From Lucinisca nassula (lineage: Eukaryota; Mollusca; Bivalvia; Lucinida; Lucinidae), in assembly GCA_963580285.1 (NCBI GenBank), contig OY757026.1, positions 42,576,931-42,640,930 on the forward strand: 64,000 bases of DNA, given 5' to 3'. Both the position numbers and the translations under genes were made by a program. Below the pieces are notes generated by a model that saw nothing but the letters and a program-made list of their open reading frames with translations, ran no database searches and was not told the DNA's origin. Numbering within the stretch: the stretch's first letter is position 1; each line of letters starts with the position of its first letter. This document shows, piece after piece, positions 11,801-21,889 of the stretch.

Positions 11801-12191
11801 CGGGAATAGAAATTTCGTCGTCAGCTATGCTTGGACTTAGCCATGTCTCTGAAACGCATATAACATTAAAATTACATAATTCAGTTTCCAACTGGTCAAT
11901 TTTTTGTGCTATGCTTTGAACGTTGTAGTGCACCACAGAGAAGTTATTTACAAAGACTGAGCTATTATGAGAGAACGTTGACCCTTCTGAAGATGTCGAT
12001 GAGTTAAGGTCTTCTGAAGATGTCGATGAGTCAGGACCCGGATTTCTTTCTACGTCCCCGCATCTTAATATTATCATTGATAGCATTATTACCAATTCGA
12101 AACTTGATAAGAAATTTACACCTTTAACTTTGCTTTGACGATAGTAGTGAAGACCGATACGAAGCCTGTAATCAACGAGTTCTACAGCCAT
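8811..12191 (-). CDS. LINE ORF2: 2A-like peptide, endonuclease, reverse transcriptase
   Basis: Uninterrupted 1126-aa protein that would nick target DNA and reverse-transcribe the element RNA. Residues 44-53 read CGDVERNPGP, matching the 2A consensus DxExNPGP at which ribosomes skip between G52 and P53. An APE-type endonuclease follows: YN near 89-90, SETW at 114-117, GDFN at 220-223, SIIDLF near 261-266 and a terminal RYHCPI near 288-293 where SDH is usual. RT motifs: SNYRPIS near 582-588, FDISKAFDRV at 654-663, AGVPQGSILGPLLF near 710-723 and FADD at 741-744. A C-terminal C-x-C-x7-H-x4-C motif (1054-1069) resembles zinc motifs of this LINE group. 2A motifs are known at the N terminus of APE-type LINEs from molluscs, sea urchin and amphioxus. 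CR1/L2 placement is from motif style only. The lack of stops suggests recent activity. Confidence 0.93.
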   Translation of the reverse strand: MAVELVDYRLRIGLHYYRQSKVKGVNFLSSFELVIMLSMIILRCGDVERNPGPDSSTSSEDLNSSTSSEGSTFSHNSSVFVNNFSVVHYNVQSIAQKIDQLETELCNFNVICVSETWLSPSIADDEISIPGYKLFRRDRTGDTHGGVCVYVDQNYFSKRRLDLEMNNVECIWLELTVDRRKMLIGTFYRPPNSTNEVLTALEDSIGLAFDTSIQNILVTGDFNLDLSKANTCRKIDNICQYFGLENLILEPTHFTENSSSIIDLFLTSNKNNVLLSGVGEPFLNQDIRYHCPIFCVLKFNKKSCPVFTRNVWLYDRGDYASFARDIESTNWGALKDDDIDIYANNVTNSITLLAKKHVPNKLVKIRQSDPEWLTNNIRKLMRKRKRCFDKFKRTNNLADFEKYKQVRNQVTHETRKSRKLQTDKLADNLKNSNHGHKDWWKILKSFIKPEQKTSIPPLQSNDEVFSDEQDKAEILNEFFTSQTHLDDSGATLPRFRRRVNSSLNNISVSPNEVESVLKSLKVGKASGPDLINNRLLKELAHPLSFPLCELFNYSLSCGQVPNIWKQANVTPIFKKGDQSDSSNYRPISLLSMIGKVMEKLVHKYVFNFLMENRVITTLQSGFIAGDSTVNQLTDIYNTFCQALDEGKEVRAVFFDISKAFDRVWHRGLLFKLQTVGISGSLIDWFTDYLNNRSQRVVLPGVSSDWTSLKAGVPQGSILGPLLFLVYINDIVEHINSTIRLFADDTSLYLIVDNPMTAAQTLNDDVARVYCWAEKWLVKFNPNKSEVLLISRKHNRPYHPPICMYTQPILEVNAHKHLGITLNSDCTWHDHLEILKTKAWSRINIMRKLKFQLDRKSLQTIYFSFIRPLLEYGDVIWNNCAQYESNELEKIQHEAARIVSGATKLVSINALLEEVGWEKLSERRKKHKLIQFYKMVNGLCPDYLNALVPPTIGNTSRYNLRNVNNLQTVHANTQLYYNSFLPSVIREWNELPQVIRELPTLSSFKYRLNTGLSKPPLFYYEGRRLGQIYHSRLRTHCSSLNQHLFSKNIVDSFLCDCGSVEDTRHYFLDCAKYVGIRQQLLDSISEFCDPTLNTLLFGDSNLTYEQNKTIMLSVQEFIIQSRRFKIQ

Positions 12192-12458
12192 TTAAGTGAT
12201 ACAATCAATTATTGAACGACTTAGTTTGAAGGCTTCAAAGTACGGTCTTGCCACAACAAAACAGGAGCCTCGAAAAAATTCTAGAACGTTAAAAATGTGA
12301 ATGATACCATCCCTACACCAAGTCCCACAGCCCCGGTCCCCGCATAGCAGCACACGTACAATTCTAAAAAGTTGATATATCAAGTACAGCATTGTTAATA
12401 CATATATATGAAAGTGGGATGAGGATAACATCATCTTACTAATATAGAAAACTACCAA
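12192..12458 (-). CDS. small upstream ORF of the LINE
   Basis: 88-aa ORF in the same frame as ORF2, ending in TAA directly followed by the ORF2 ATG (TAAATG). It has a hydrophobic stretch (MLYLIYQLFRIVRVLLCG) then a Cys-rich segment, and no recognised domain. It could be a remnant of ORF1, a 5' extension of ORF2 cut by a stop, or a leader ORF allowing termination-reinitiation. It is too short and hydrophobic to call a standard ORF1. Confidence 0.35.
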   Translation of the reverse strand: MVVFYISKMMLSSSHFHIYVLTMLYLIYQLFRIVRVLLCGDRGCGTWCRDGIIHIFNVLEFFRGSCFVVARPYFEAFKLSRSIIDCIT

Positions 12459-14779
12459 GACTTGTCAAATGGAACAATCGTAAAGATAAACACAAAAGAT
12501 CACTTTGTAGCTCAGTTCAGATTAATGAGGAGATTGGAGATAGTTTCCCAAACTTTGTACAGGTTTGTGACACTATCGTCACAACCCCATGTGCCGACTG
12601 TGAAGCCTCTCATTTATTGACAAAAACCGACATCAAAGTGCACATGTACTTAAAGGGAATCAAACCCACAAAAACAAACTGTAACTATAAAATATTGCCC
12701 CCGATGAGGCGAACATTCCGGCACAGATCCTATGAAAATCGGTCGAGCGGTCCCGAAATCATGACCCCCTGAACACCTCACAACCTCTGTCCACGAGGGC
12801 CGCCATTTTGCCAATCGAGTCACGTGAACAAGATAGAAAAATAATAATTTACAGCATACTTTTCAGATTTTGTACTTAAAACAGTAAATTCTCATCGCAT
12901 TGAATAAATGGAATGCATACTGAACTATTTACTGCTGTTTTATTGCACGAGAATCGCTGTAATTCAAAGTTCTCCAATTGTGAGTCCACGACGTCACTTA
13001 CTCACAGCCTCGTCCTGAACTCACAAAACCAGAACTTTTGAAATGCTCAAAAAGTCCAAAACCACCCGGTCAACCCCCACAAAACCTGCACCAAAATGTT
13101 CGTCCCCTCAAAACCCTTGTTCCGAAGCGAAAGTCAATTTTTGTGGTTGTTTTCCTTTATTTTTGTAAAAATAAAAAAAAAAAAAATAATAAATAAATAA
13201 AAAATCAGGTCAGAAAAGATGAAGACCTATTGTAGGTATAGCTTCCGTTTCATAGGAAACCGACACATTGCAAAATGCCAAGTCGACCTAGTTAAGTAAT
13301 CTTTGATAGTTCTTTACAAAGATATGTTCTTGCATAAATACCTATGCCCATGATTGCTTGAAGCTATTGTCAAATGGACCGAAAGCCGTGCTCAAACAGC
13401 AAAAACCATATTCAAATCATGAAATTCGCGTGCTGTCTGAACATGGATTCTGAGCCCCCGACATCACAAGACTGGCCCTGCCCCGCTCACGCCACGCCGA
13501 GCGACGCAACGCCACCGCCCCAAACGTAGCGTTTTAGAGCTCCATGATGACATCATGACATTAGGACATTAGGGGCCAGTTGTTCAAAGCATCGTTAGCC
13601 CAGCGAGCCCGCCAGTGGCCAAACCGCCAACTGTTCTAGAAAGTACAAAATTGAAAATTTTGGTATTTTTGCTGCAAAAATGTGAGCAGCCCTTGCATCT
13701 GCAAAAGCTGCTCACATTTCTTTCAGCAAAAATTTGGAATATTTGCGATATTTAATGATCAAAGTTTTAACGACACGTCAACCAACGACGTCGTTAGTTT
13801 TGAACAACTGGCCCCAGATGGTTACTCCGTAACAACGTCATTATAAACAACATTCTGAACTGGCCGCCATGTTGGTCCGCCGGTCGCATTTGAAGAGTTT
13901 ATATGGAATTTATATGGAGCTTTTGGACGTTTTCGACAAAATTTGCTGTCGGAATCGTAAGTTATGCAAGAACAACGATCACCCATGGTTATCTCATTGC
14001 ATCAACATTCGCCGGATCCCCCGGAAGATATTTGAACATTCGGCCTGGCGGCCTTATGCTCAAACAGCCTCCCCGAGACCCGACGAACGCCAATGCACAA
14101 AAAAAACACGGTTGATCCCTATAGTATTACATACCATTTAGCCAGCGCAAACAGTCGGCCTCCATACATCAACAATTACAAATGACATAACAATATATAC
14201 TATGTTGTAGCCTGATGACGGAAAAACCTAAAACCTATTATTAACACAGACAGTATTTATCCCTAAATCAGTTAATCAATCAGTCAAATTTATTCCCTTA
14301 AGCATATACAGCTCATCGTGATACAACATATATACATACAAACAAATAAGTAAATAATGGCACGAGAGTGAATTACTGGATGGGTCAATATAAATATCAT
14401 ATCATCATATACAACACAGAACAGAACGCTACACACAGGTGTCATATAAGCACGATAAGATAAAATGGCATAAGTTATCATATTCCAGGTGATAGCAAAC
14501 GCGTATTTTCAACGTCGCATCAGCGTCGCGGCAAGATATTGCATCACCGCGACTCCGACCAGACGTCGACTGCCTGACAAGTTGGCTACGATCTTGTACC
14601 GGTGGAGTTGCTAAGATAGTGATCGTCATTGTTGGAAATATCATTGCTGGTTTACGGACCACTCAAGTTTTTCCCTTTTTACGAGTCAACAGTTAATCCG
14701 AAACCGGAGTACCCGGAGAAAAATTATCTGCGCCTTGGCGTCACACATTCAGGTCTGTTTTCGAGTCAGCAATCTAAAA
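12459..14779 (-). other. LINE 5' region / unassigned
   Basis: Between the LINE ORFs and the right target duplication. It contains a MITE, an A-rich tract near 13165-13205 and no convincing ORF1. TCTCCGGGTACTCCGG at about 14705-14722 (minus strand) resembles a fragment near 35570, so part of this region may be older repeats rather than LINE. Confidence 0.35.
13572..13815. mobile_element. MITE with GGGGCCAGTTGTTCAAA termini
   Basis: The 17-bp terminal inverted repeat GGGGCCAGTTGTTCAAA is exact at both ends. The interior has a hairpin with AATGTGAGCAGC / GCTGCTCACATT arms. A second copy lies at 47129-47390. Confidence 0.75.
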
Positions 14780-14840
14780 ATGGGGTTTAGAGGGGTGTTC
14801 ATTTTTCATAGACTTGCTAACCTGATAAGTTGACACATCC
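14780..14840. repeat. fold-back family F, right half
   Basis: GGTTTAGAGGGGTGTTCATT and TAGACTTGCTAACCTGAT match the outer arm of family F and complete the element begun at 8150. Confidence 0.6.
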
Positions 14841-15048
14841 TGCCCAGGGCTGTCGACCATTTCTGACCTTGATCTACTTTTCATGCTTGGTTAAACAATG
14901 TTTAGCATGTGACTCACAGTCCGGTGGTTTTTCTCTGGGCTCACCTTTGATTAATGATCAGCTCAATAAAAGTAAAATTATCTTGAAAGGGCCGTAAAAC
15001 CAAAGAGAAAAAAACAATGTTAAGTCTATGGGTTTAGATTTGTGCCCT
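14841..15048. other. no gene recognised
   Basis: A motif around CTGTCGACCATTTCTGACC recurs at about 15250, suggesting a diverged short repeat. Nothing else is supported. Confidence 0.35.
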
Positions 15049-15060
15049 GCAGCTTAATGA

Positions 15061-15207
15061 TGTTTGTTTGTTTGATTTAAGGTTTAACGTCCCCGTCAAC
15101 ACTGTAAAGGTCATTTTGGAGATGTTGCTTCCAAGTTTGTGGGACTTTTACATTGAGATGAAAGGACATCTCAAGCCCTGTCGCCCAATGAAACCAATAG
15201 GGCTTAA
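15061..15207 (-). mobile_element. SINE-3, 5'-truncated, with 12-bp duplication
   Basis: 147 bp of the 3' part of the SINE-3 family. GCAGCTTAATGA is repeated exactly at 15049-15060 and 15208-15219. 5' truncation with a target duplication is the usual outcome of target-primed insertion. Confidence 0.85.
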
Positions 15208-15473
15208 GCAGCTTAATGAAACTTACTACTTGCTATGAAGTACCCTGCCCAGAGCTGTCAACCGTTACAGACCTTGACCTACTTTTCATGCTTGGTTGAA
15301 CAATTTACCATGAACATCTTATAAAAAAAATTCAATTCGTGAAAAAACACTTATCGTCCACTGAACTCAAGTTGAAATCAGTAGCAGTTGCTGTCAATAG
15401 GTTCTTCCTTTACATGATCACATTCATCAATGGGATAGTAAGACACTTGACTGTGCATGTTAACCCATAACAT

Positions 15474-15684
15474 ACCAATCACGACAATTGTCGTCTGTTT
15501 TGTCGTCTGCTGGTAACTTTAAAAGTAATTTTTGCAAACAGTGTGGAACCAGATCAGACTGCTCCTCTAGAAGCAGTCTGATCTGGGGCCACACTGTTTG
15601 CTTGTATGTGAAAATATGTTAGAAAAGTTTAAAAAAAATCAGCAGACGGCATAAACAGACGACATTTTTGAGGCATCTTAAAGG
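15474..15684. mobile_element. MITE family B (TTAA-type) with hairpin module
   Basis: TTAA at 15470-15473 and 15685-15688. Ends are CCCATAACATACC and the complement of GGCATCTTAAAGG, with GTCGTCTG shared inside both arms. The centre, 15534-15601, is the AAACAGTG...CACTGTTT hairpin. Confidence 0.75.
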
Positions 15685-15779
15685 TTAAAACTAATTTTCT
15701 TGTTAAAGAGGCTGTCTCTAGTGTAAGTCAGTAGTCAAGAGACTATTGGTAAATCAGAACAAATAACCACTGACTGTTT

Positions 15780-16030
15780 TGTTTTGTTTGATTTAAGGTT
15801 TAGCATTCCCATCAACACTAAATAGGTCATTTTGGAGTTGTTGCTTCTAATTTGTGGGACTTTTACCCAACATTGAAATGAAATGCCAATAGGGTTTATA
15901 TGCATGTATGGGCCGGCTCGCACCACTTTGTCAGGGCAGGCTTAGACCTTCTAAACCGTTTACATTACTCATGTGTGGTTGGTTTCAGCTCTGTGTGGAA
16001 ACCCAATCTATTTCTCCTAGCCTCAATGGG
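15780..16030 (-). mobile_element. SINE-3, old diverged copy
   Basis: Recognisable segments: GGTTTAGCATTCCCATCAACAC, TGTGGGACTTTTACCC and CAATAGGGTTTATATGCATG-like stretches in family order, with deletions. No clear duplication. Confidence 0.6.
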
Positions 16031-16097
16031 TTGTGGGTGGGTGGTGGGTGGGGGGCATCTATAATCACTGGACATGTCAGATTGTAGTCAACAAGTA

Positions 16098-16317
16098 CAC
16101 CACAACCTCTTTATAACACTATTGTTGGGGTCCAAAGCAGAAACCGTGTTAGTTAAGCAAACTTGTCATATCCATACAAAAATGTGAAGTTTATATAGAA
16201 AAATGACCATAAATGGTCATTTTTCTATATAATCTTCACATTTTTGGGATCCATCTTGAAACCGTGTTATAATCAAAACCGTGTTATAATGAGCTGTGTT
16301 ATAATGAAGTTGTGGTG
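16098..16317. mobile_element. Tc1/pogo-type MITE
   Basis: TIRs CACCACAACCTCTTTATAAC and CACCACAACTTCATTATAAC (18 of 20 match), with TA on both sides (16096-16097, 16318-16319). Inside is a hairpin with AAAAATGACCAT / ATGGTCATTTTT arms. Confidence 0.75.
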
Positions 16318-16503
16318 TACTGAGGAATGATGGGAGAAAATGGATGGGAACATAACTGTATTGTATCTATAGAATTAAACTGTCAGTGTTGTCTTTCTTC
16401 TCCCAGTCAGCAATGATTACAGACTGGAAATAAACCATACAAAAAAGACCTGTTTATTGCTGACTGGTAGTAAACCTTAAAAAAGGTGCCTTGTATAGTA
16501 TAG

Positions 16504-17150
16504 TTCTCTGCCAGACTGCTCAGATGTACAGGACGATCCAAGTCTTCACCTTCCTCTTAGAACCAGGTTTTATCATATGACGTCGCGTCTGAGAGTGTAA
16601 TAACGGCATGTTATAAATTTGATAATCCACTAGTGCATTAAATATGCCAATTAGAAGGATATGCCCCATAACGTTTTATGTACGGCGTCATTAATGACGT
16701 AGCTTTTACTAATGGCGGAATATTGGCATTTTCGTTAAAAATTGTGAATAAAATGTGTTTTAAATATCATATGATAAATAGAATCTTACATGAGTGTTCA
16801 TGTATTATTGAATTTATTAAACGAGTTGAGGAAAAGGGATAAAATGCGAGGGTTCTCTGCCAGACTGCTCAGATGTACAGGACGATCCAAGTCTTCACCT
16901 TTCTATTAGAACCAGGTTTTATCATATGACATCGCGTCTGAGAGTGTAATAACGGCATGTAATAAATTCGATAATCCACTAGTGCATTAAATATGCCAAT
17001 TAGAAGGATATGCCCCATAACGTTTTATGTATGGCGTCATTAATGACGTTGCGTTTACTGATGGCGGAATATTGGCATTTTCGTTAAAAATTGTGAATAA
17101 AATGTGTTTTAAATATCATATGATAAATAGAATCTTGCATTCATGTTCAT
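16504..17150. repeat. 349-bp tandem duplication
   Basis: TTCTCTGCCAGACTGCTCAG starts at 16504 and again at 16853. The two units are nearly identical over ~300 bp, so the duplication is recent. Related sequence occurs at 24620-24870. No ORF. Confidence 0.85.
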
Positions 17151-17153
17151 ATA

Positions 17154-17990
17154 TTTACATTTCCAGTGTAAAGTCTAATGTAAACCTATAGAAAACAATT
17201 GCATTCATACTTCCATGAACGCATCGAATCACATGATTTTCAGTGACATTAGGTGACGTCATTCTAAACCATTGTTCTCTTCGGGCGTTGATGACGTCAA
17301 CGCTGCTCCGCTCTTTGTAGAAAAACAGCGTGCATATGTTTTTCAGCTTTAAAAGTTTGCCCTACAAACATTTTTTCGCCCAGTGTTGAGTGGCAAATAA
17401 TGTAAATATGAAAAATAAACTTAATTTTTCTGCTTTTCATGAAAGTATGAACGACAGTGGGTCGCTAGCAAAGTTTACATGAACCCCTTCGGGGTTCATT
17501 TACTTTGCACGGGACCCACTGCGTTCATACTTCCATGAACTGCAGAAAAATAAATTTCATTTCTTAAATATTTACATTTCCAGTGTAAAGTCTAATGTAA
17601 ACCTATAGAAAACAATTGCGTTCATACGTCAATGAACGCATCTAATCACATGATTTTCAGTGACATTAAATGACGTCATTCTAAACCATTGTTCTCTACG
17701 GGCGTTGATGACGTCAACGCTGCTCCGCTCTTTGTAGAAAAACAGCGTGTAAATGTTTTTCAGCTTTAAAAGTTTGCACTACATGCATTTTTTCGCCCAA
17801 TGATGAGGGGCAAATAATGTAAATATAAAAAATAAACTTAATTTTTCTGCTTTTCATGAAAGTATGAACGACAGTGGGTCGCTAGCAAAGTTTACATGAA
17901 CCCCTTCAGGGTTCATTTACTTTGCACGCAACCCACTGCGTTCATACTTCCATGAACTGCAGAAAAATAAATTTCATATCTTAAGTATTA
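17154..17990. repeat. 417-bp tandem dimer containing a long inverted repeat
   Basis: TTTACATTTCCAGTGTAAAG begins at 17154 and 17571. Each unit contains a hairpin with arms of roughly 60 bp (about 17430-17555 and 17850-17975) centred on GAACCCCTTCGGGGTTC or its CAGGG variant. The octamer TGACGTCA occurs once per unit (17292, 17708). No coding signal. Confidence 0.85.
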
Positions 17991-19257
17991 TTATGTCTCC
18001 CCCGAAAAAAATTTTTTCGGAGAGACATATTGTTTTTCCCCCGGGCGTCTGTCTATCTGTCTGTCCGTCTGTCACACATTCGTGTCCGCTCTGGAACTTG
18101 AAAACCGTTAGAGCTATCTTCACGAAACTTGGTATAAATATTAATCAGCATTAGACGACGTGCAGTGCGCAAGAACTATAACTCTCGCATTTATACTTTT
18201 TGAATTATCTCCCTTAGAAGTTTGTTGGTATGTATATATGTATTGGCAAATCGTGTCCGGTCAATAACGTTCTTATTTTTTGATGGATTATAAAATTACT
18301 TGGCAGAAATATTAACAACCATAAGACGATGTGTGGTGCGCATGAGGCAGGTCTGTACCTCAAAGGTCAAGGTCATACTTAGAGGTCAAAGGTCAAGAAA
18401 GGGGCCTTTTTTTCGTATTTGGTCAATAACTTTCTTATTTTGAGATGGATTTTAAAATTACTTGTCATAATTATTAACAACCATAAGACGATGTGTGGTG
18501 CGTATGAGGCAGGTCTGTACCTCAAAGGTCAAGGTCATACTTAGAGGTCAAAGGTCAAAAAAGGGGCCTTTTTTTCGTATTTGGTCAATAACTTTCTAAT
18601 TTTGCGATGGATTTTAAAATTACTTGGCATAATTATTAACAACCATGAGACGATGTGTGGTGCACATGAGGCAGGTTGGTACCTCAAAGGTCAAGGTCAT
18701 ACTAAGAGGTCAAAGGTCAAAAAAGGGGCCTTTTTTTCGTATTTGGTCAATAACTTTCTTATTTTGAGATGGATTTTGAAATCACTTGGCAGAAATGTTA
18801 ACCGATATAAGGCAATGTGTTGCGTGCATCACCCAGGTTGGTACCTCAAAGGTCAAGGTCACACTTAGAGGTCAAAGGTAAAAAAGGGGCCTTTTTTCGG
18901 GTTTTGTCAATAACTTGCTTATTTTTAAATAGAATTTGAAGTTACTTGGCAAACATGTTAACTATCATGGGACGATGTGTTGCATGCATGATTCAGTTTG
19001 GTACCTAAAATGTCAAGGTCATACATAGAGGTCAAAGGTAAAAAAGGGGCCTTTTTTCGTGTTTGGTCAATAACTTTCTTATTTTTAGATGGATTTTGAA
19101 ATTGCTAGGCAGAAATGTTAACCACCATGAGATGATTTGTTGCACGCATGACCCAGTTTGGTACCTGAAAGGTCAAGGTCATACATAGAGGTTAAAGGTA
19201 AAAAAGAGCCTTTTTTTGTGTTCTGTCAATAACTTTCTTATTATGCCCCCAACTTTG

Positions 19258-20704
19258 AAAAAGTTGGAGGGGCATATTAGTTTTGGTTTGATCGCCCGTC
19301 CGTTACGCTTTTGATGCATAGCATAACTAAAGAACCGTGTATGCTAGGGTTTTTGAAATTTCATATATGGATTCCTCATGGAAAATTAGCTGACGCGTAT
19401 TTTTTTTCTCGTCCGGATTATGCCCCCCTTCAAGAGTTATTGCCCTTTGAAATTTTTTTAATAAAATCTTGTCAGCAAGATATCTCAAAAACTATTGGAG
19501 CTAGAGCCTTGAAAGTTGGTGAATAATTGGTGTTGATGAGTAGATGAACTGATTAACTTTTGACAAAATTCTGAAAAATACTTTGTGAGTTATGGCCCTT
19601 TGTCATTTTGGTAAATTGTGCCCATTGTAATGTATGCTAAAAGTGATGCATAGCATAACTTTAGAACCGTGTATGCTAGGGTTTGAAATTTCATATGTGG
19701 ATTCCTCATGGAAAATTAGCTGACGCGTATTTTTTTTCTCGTCCGGATTATGCCCCTTTTAAGAGTTATTGCCCTTTGAAATTTTTTTTAATAAAATCTT
19801 GTCAGCAAGATATCTCAAAAACTATTTGAGCTTGGTGAATAGATTGGTTGTGATGAGTAGATGAACTGATTAACTTATGACAAAATTCCGAAAAATACTT
19901 TGTGAGCTATGGCCCTTTGTCATTTTGGTAATTTGTGTCCATTGTAATGTATGCTAAAATTGATGCATAGCATAACTTTAGAACCGTGTATGCTAGGGTT
20001 TTGAAATTTCATATATGGATTCCTCATGGAAAAGTAGCTGACGCGTATCTTTTTTCTTGTCCGGATTATGCCCCTTTCAAGAGTTATTGCCCTTTAATTT
20101 TTTTTTTAATGAAATCTTGTCAACAAAATATCTCAAACACTATTGGAGCTAGAGCCTTGAAAGTTGTTGAGTATATTGGTGGTGATGAGTATATGAACTG
20201 ATTAACTTTTGACAAAATTCCGAAAAATACTTTGTGAGTTATGGCCCTTTGTCATTTTGGTAATTTGTGCCCATTGTAATGTATGCTAAAAGTGATGCAT
20301 AGCATAACTTTAGAACCGTGTATGCTAGGGTTTTGAAATTTCATATATGGATTCCTCATGGAAAATTAGCTGACACGTATTTTTTTCTCGTCTTGATTAT
20401 GCCCCTTTCAAGAGTTATTGCCCTTTGAAAATTTTTTTAATAAAATCTTGTCAGCAAGATATCTCAAAAACTATTGGAGCTAGAGCCTTGAAAGTTGGTG
20501 AATAGATTGGTTGTGATGAGTAGATGAACTGATTAACTTATGACAAAATTCCGAAAAATACTTTGTGAGTTATGGCCCTTTGTCATTTTGGTAATTTGTG
20601 CCCATTGTAATGTATGCTAAAAGTGATGCATAGCATAACTTTAGAACCGTGTATGCTAGGGTTTTGAAATTTCATATATGGATTCCTCATGGAAAATTAG
20701 CTGA
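19258..20704 (+). mobile_element. nested tandem-repeat element, family I
   Basis: 5' hairpin GCCCCCAACTTTG / AAGTTGGAGGGGC (19243-19272). Units begin GATGCATAGCATAACT at 19312, 19645, 19962, 20297 and 20626 (317-335 bp apart). It sits inside a family H unit, which resumes at about 20705. The 3' end is abrupt and not structured like H, so the copy may be truncated. Small ORFs here repeat with the unit and are not genes. Confidence 0.65.
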
Positions 20705-20862
20705 GAGGATGAGACGATGTGTTGTACCTCAAAGGTCAAGGCCATACTTAGAGGTCAAAGGTAAAAAAGTGCTTTTTTTGTTTACAGCCAATAACTTTTT
20801 TATTTTTCTATGAACATTTTTAAAGTACTATGCAGAAATGTTCATCTTCATTAGATGATGTG

Positions 20863-21221
20863 TGTGTGTGAATTCCGGTTTAACATCGCTTTCAACAATT
20901 TTTCAGTCATATCATGACGGTGTCTGGTTTTTGTTTGTTTGTTTTGTTTGATGTCTGGTTGCGACAGGGAGCTCAATGCTCCTTTTTATAGTGCTGCCTC
21001 ACTGAAGTATCATGTCCCAGACACATTACATGATACCACACCCAGTCACATTATCCTGACACTGGATCGACCAGTCCTAGCTCTACCCCGTAAATCTGAG
21101 TGCCAAGGAAGGAGCAGCTAGTACCATTTTTAACGACTTTGGTATGTCGCGGCCCGGGATCGAACCCGAGACCTCCCGTTCCCCGGAGCGGACACTCTAC
21201 CAACTGAGCTATTGGGGCCGG
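20863..21221 (-). mobile_element. SINE-1, tRNA-derived, with 15-bp duplication
   Basis: Exact direct repeat TCATTAGATGATGTG at 20848-20862 and 21222-21236. On the minus strand the head has A box TAGCTCAGTTGG and B box GGTTCGATCCC; the body ends GCGATGTTAAACCGGAATTC then (AC)n. The acceptor halves do not pair well, so this is a SINE, not a tRNA gene. A second copy lies at 38403-38744. It resembles V-type SINEs reported from molluscs, but I cannot confirm the family name. Confidence 0.88.
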
Positions 21222-21324
21222 TCATTAGATGATGTGTTGCACACAAGACCCAGCTCAATACCGCCAATGTCAAGGTTATACTTAGCAGTCAAAAACGGGG
21301 GAGACATCTGTGTTTTTGTAGAAA

Positions 21325-21465
21325 AACAAATTCTAGTTGAATTTATTAAACTCATTGAGGAAAAGGGATAAAATGCTCAGCAAAGCCTCGCATTTTATCC
21401 CTTTTCCTCAACTCGTTTAATAAATTCAATAATACATGAACACTCATGTAAGATCCTCTACATCT
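21325..21465. repeat. fold-back element
   Basis: Arms GAATTTATTAAACTCATTGA / TCGTTTAATAAATTC and GGGATAAAATGC / GCATTTTATCCC around AGCAAAGCC. Also present at about 24840-24965; the left arm occurs alone at 16800-16850. Confidence 0.75.
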
Positions 21466-21489
21466 CATTATGCTATTAAACAAGTTAAT

Positions 21490-21770
21490 GTAAACCTTAT
21501 AAACCTAACTTTATATAGGAAAAAGGGGAGTTTACAAGACTAAATTATTTCATAACATCAAGGAGGTGGTTCTAATGAGTACCCACGATATATTTTTGAA
21601 GTATAGCACAAACTTTCATGAGAATAATGTAACTTTTAGAGCTTATCATGCCGAAAGCATTATACTGTAAAATTCCTATATTAAGACCACCTTTGGGACT
21701 GTTCAAAAGTGGTCTTTAAGACCACTTTTGAACAGACCCATAGGGGGTCTCTTGTTAGAGGACAACACAA
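21490..21770. repeat. fold-back F fragment and a second palindrome
   Basis: Half of family F (GTGGTTCTAATGAGTACCCA) near 21570. A separate palindrome lies at 21675-21760 with arms GACTGTTCAAAAGTGGTCTT / AAGACCACTTTTGAACAG. The latter family is seen again at 57250-57405. Confidence 0.65.
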
Positions 21771-21889
21771 AGAAAGAAGATCTGAAAGCTTTCAAATACA
21801 TGTATGTTTTAAACGAAGAACTAAGTCTTAATTTTTGCAGTTCTTTCTAGTAATAGTACAAATTTCTCATGAGTGCGTTCTTACCATAA

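Larger units (their letters stand above)
8328..14779 (-). mobile_element. CR1/L2-like LINE insertion, putative full length
   Basis: The direct repeat TGGGGTTTAG occurs at 8318-8327 and 14780-14789. The fold-back F sequence left of it continues immediately to its right, which is what a single 6.45-kb insertion would give. On the minus strand the element ends with an AATAAAG signal and a (TAAAC)n-like tail near 8328-8345. It holds the main ORF (8811-12191), a small upstream ORF and a ~2.3-kb 5' region that contains a MITE (13572-13815). A 49-bp tandem duplication in the 3' UTR lies at about 8738-8830. The 5' boundary rests on the target duplication alone. Confidence 0.6.
17993..21334 (+). mobile_element. 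HINE-like element, family H, with two nested insertions
   Basis: 5' end ATGTCTCCCCCG (17993-18004), then an AAAAAAATTTTTT hairpin and a GTCTGTCTATCTGTCTGTCC stretch. Units of ~161 bp carry AGGTCAAGGTCATACTTAG. The 3' end is CGGGGGAGACAT (21296-21307), the exact complement of the 5' end, followed by hairpin TGTTTTTGTAGAAAAACA and TTCTAGTT. Interrupted by the array at 19258-20704 and the SINE at 20863-21221. HINE placement is inference. Confidence 0.65.

Noticed and set aside
12192..12458. A second, decayed 2A motif in the upstream ORF (LLCGDRGCG)
   Set aside because: Only LLCGD resembles a 2A; NPGP is absent in any nearby frame.
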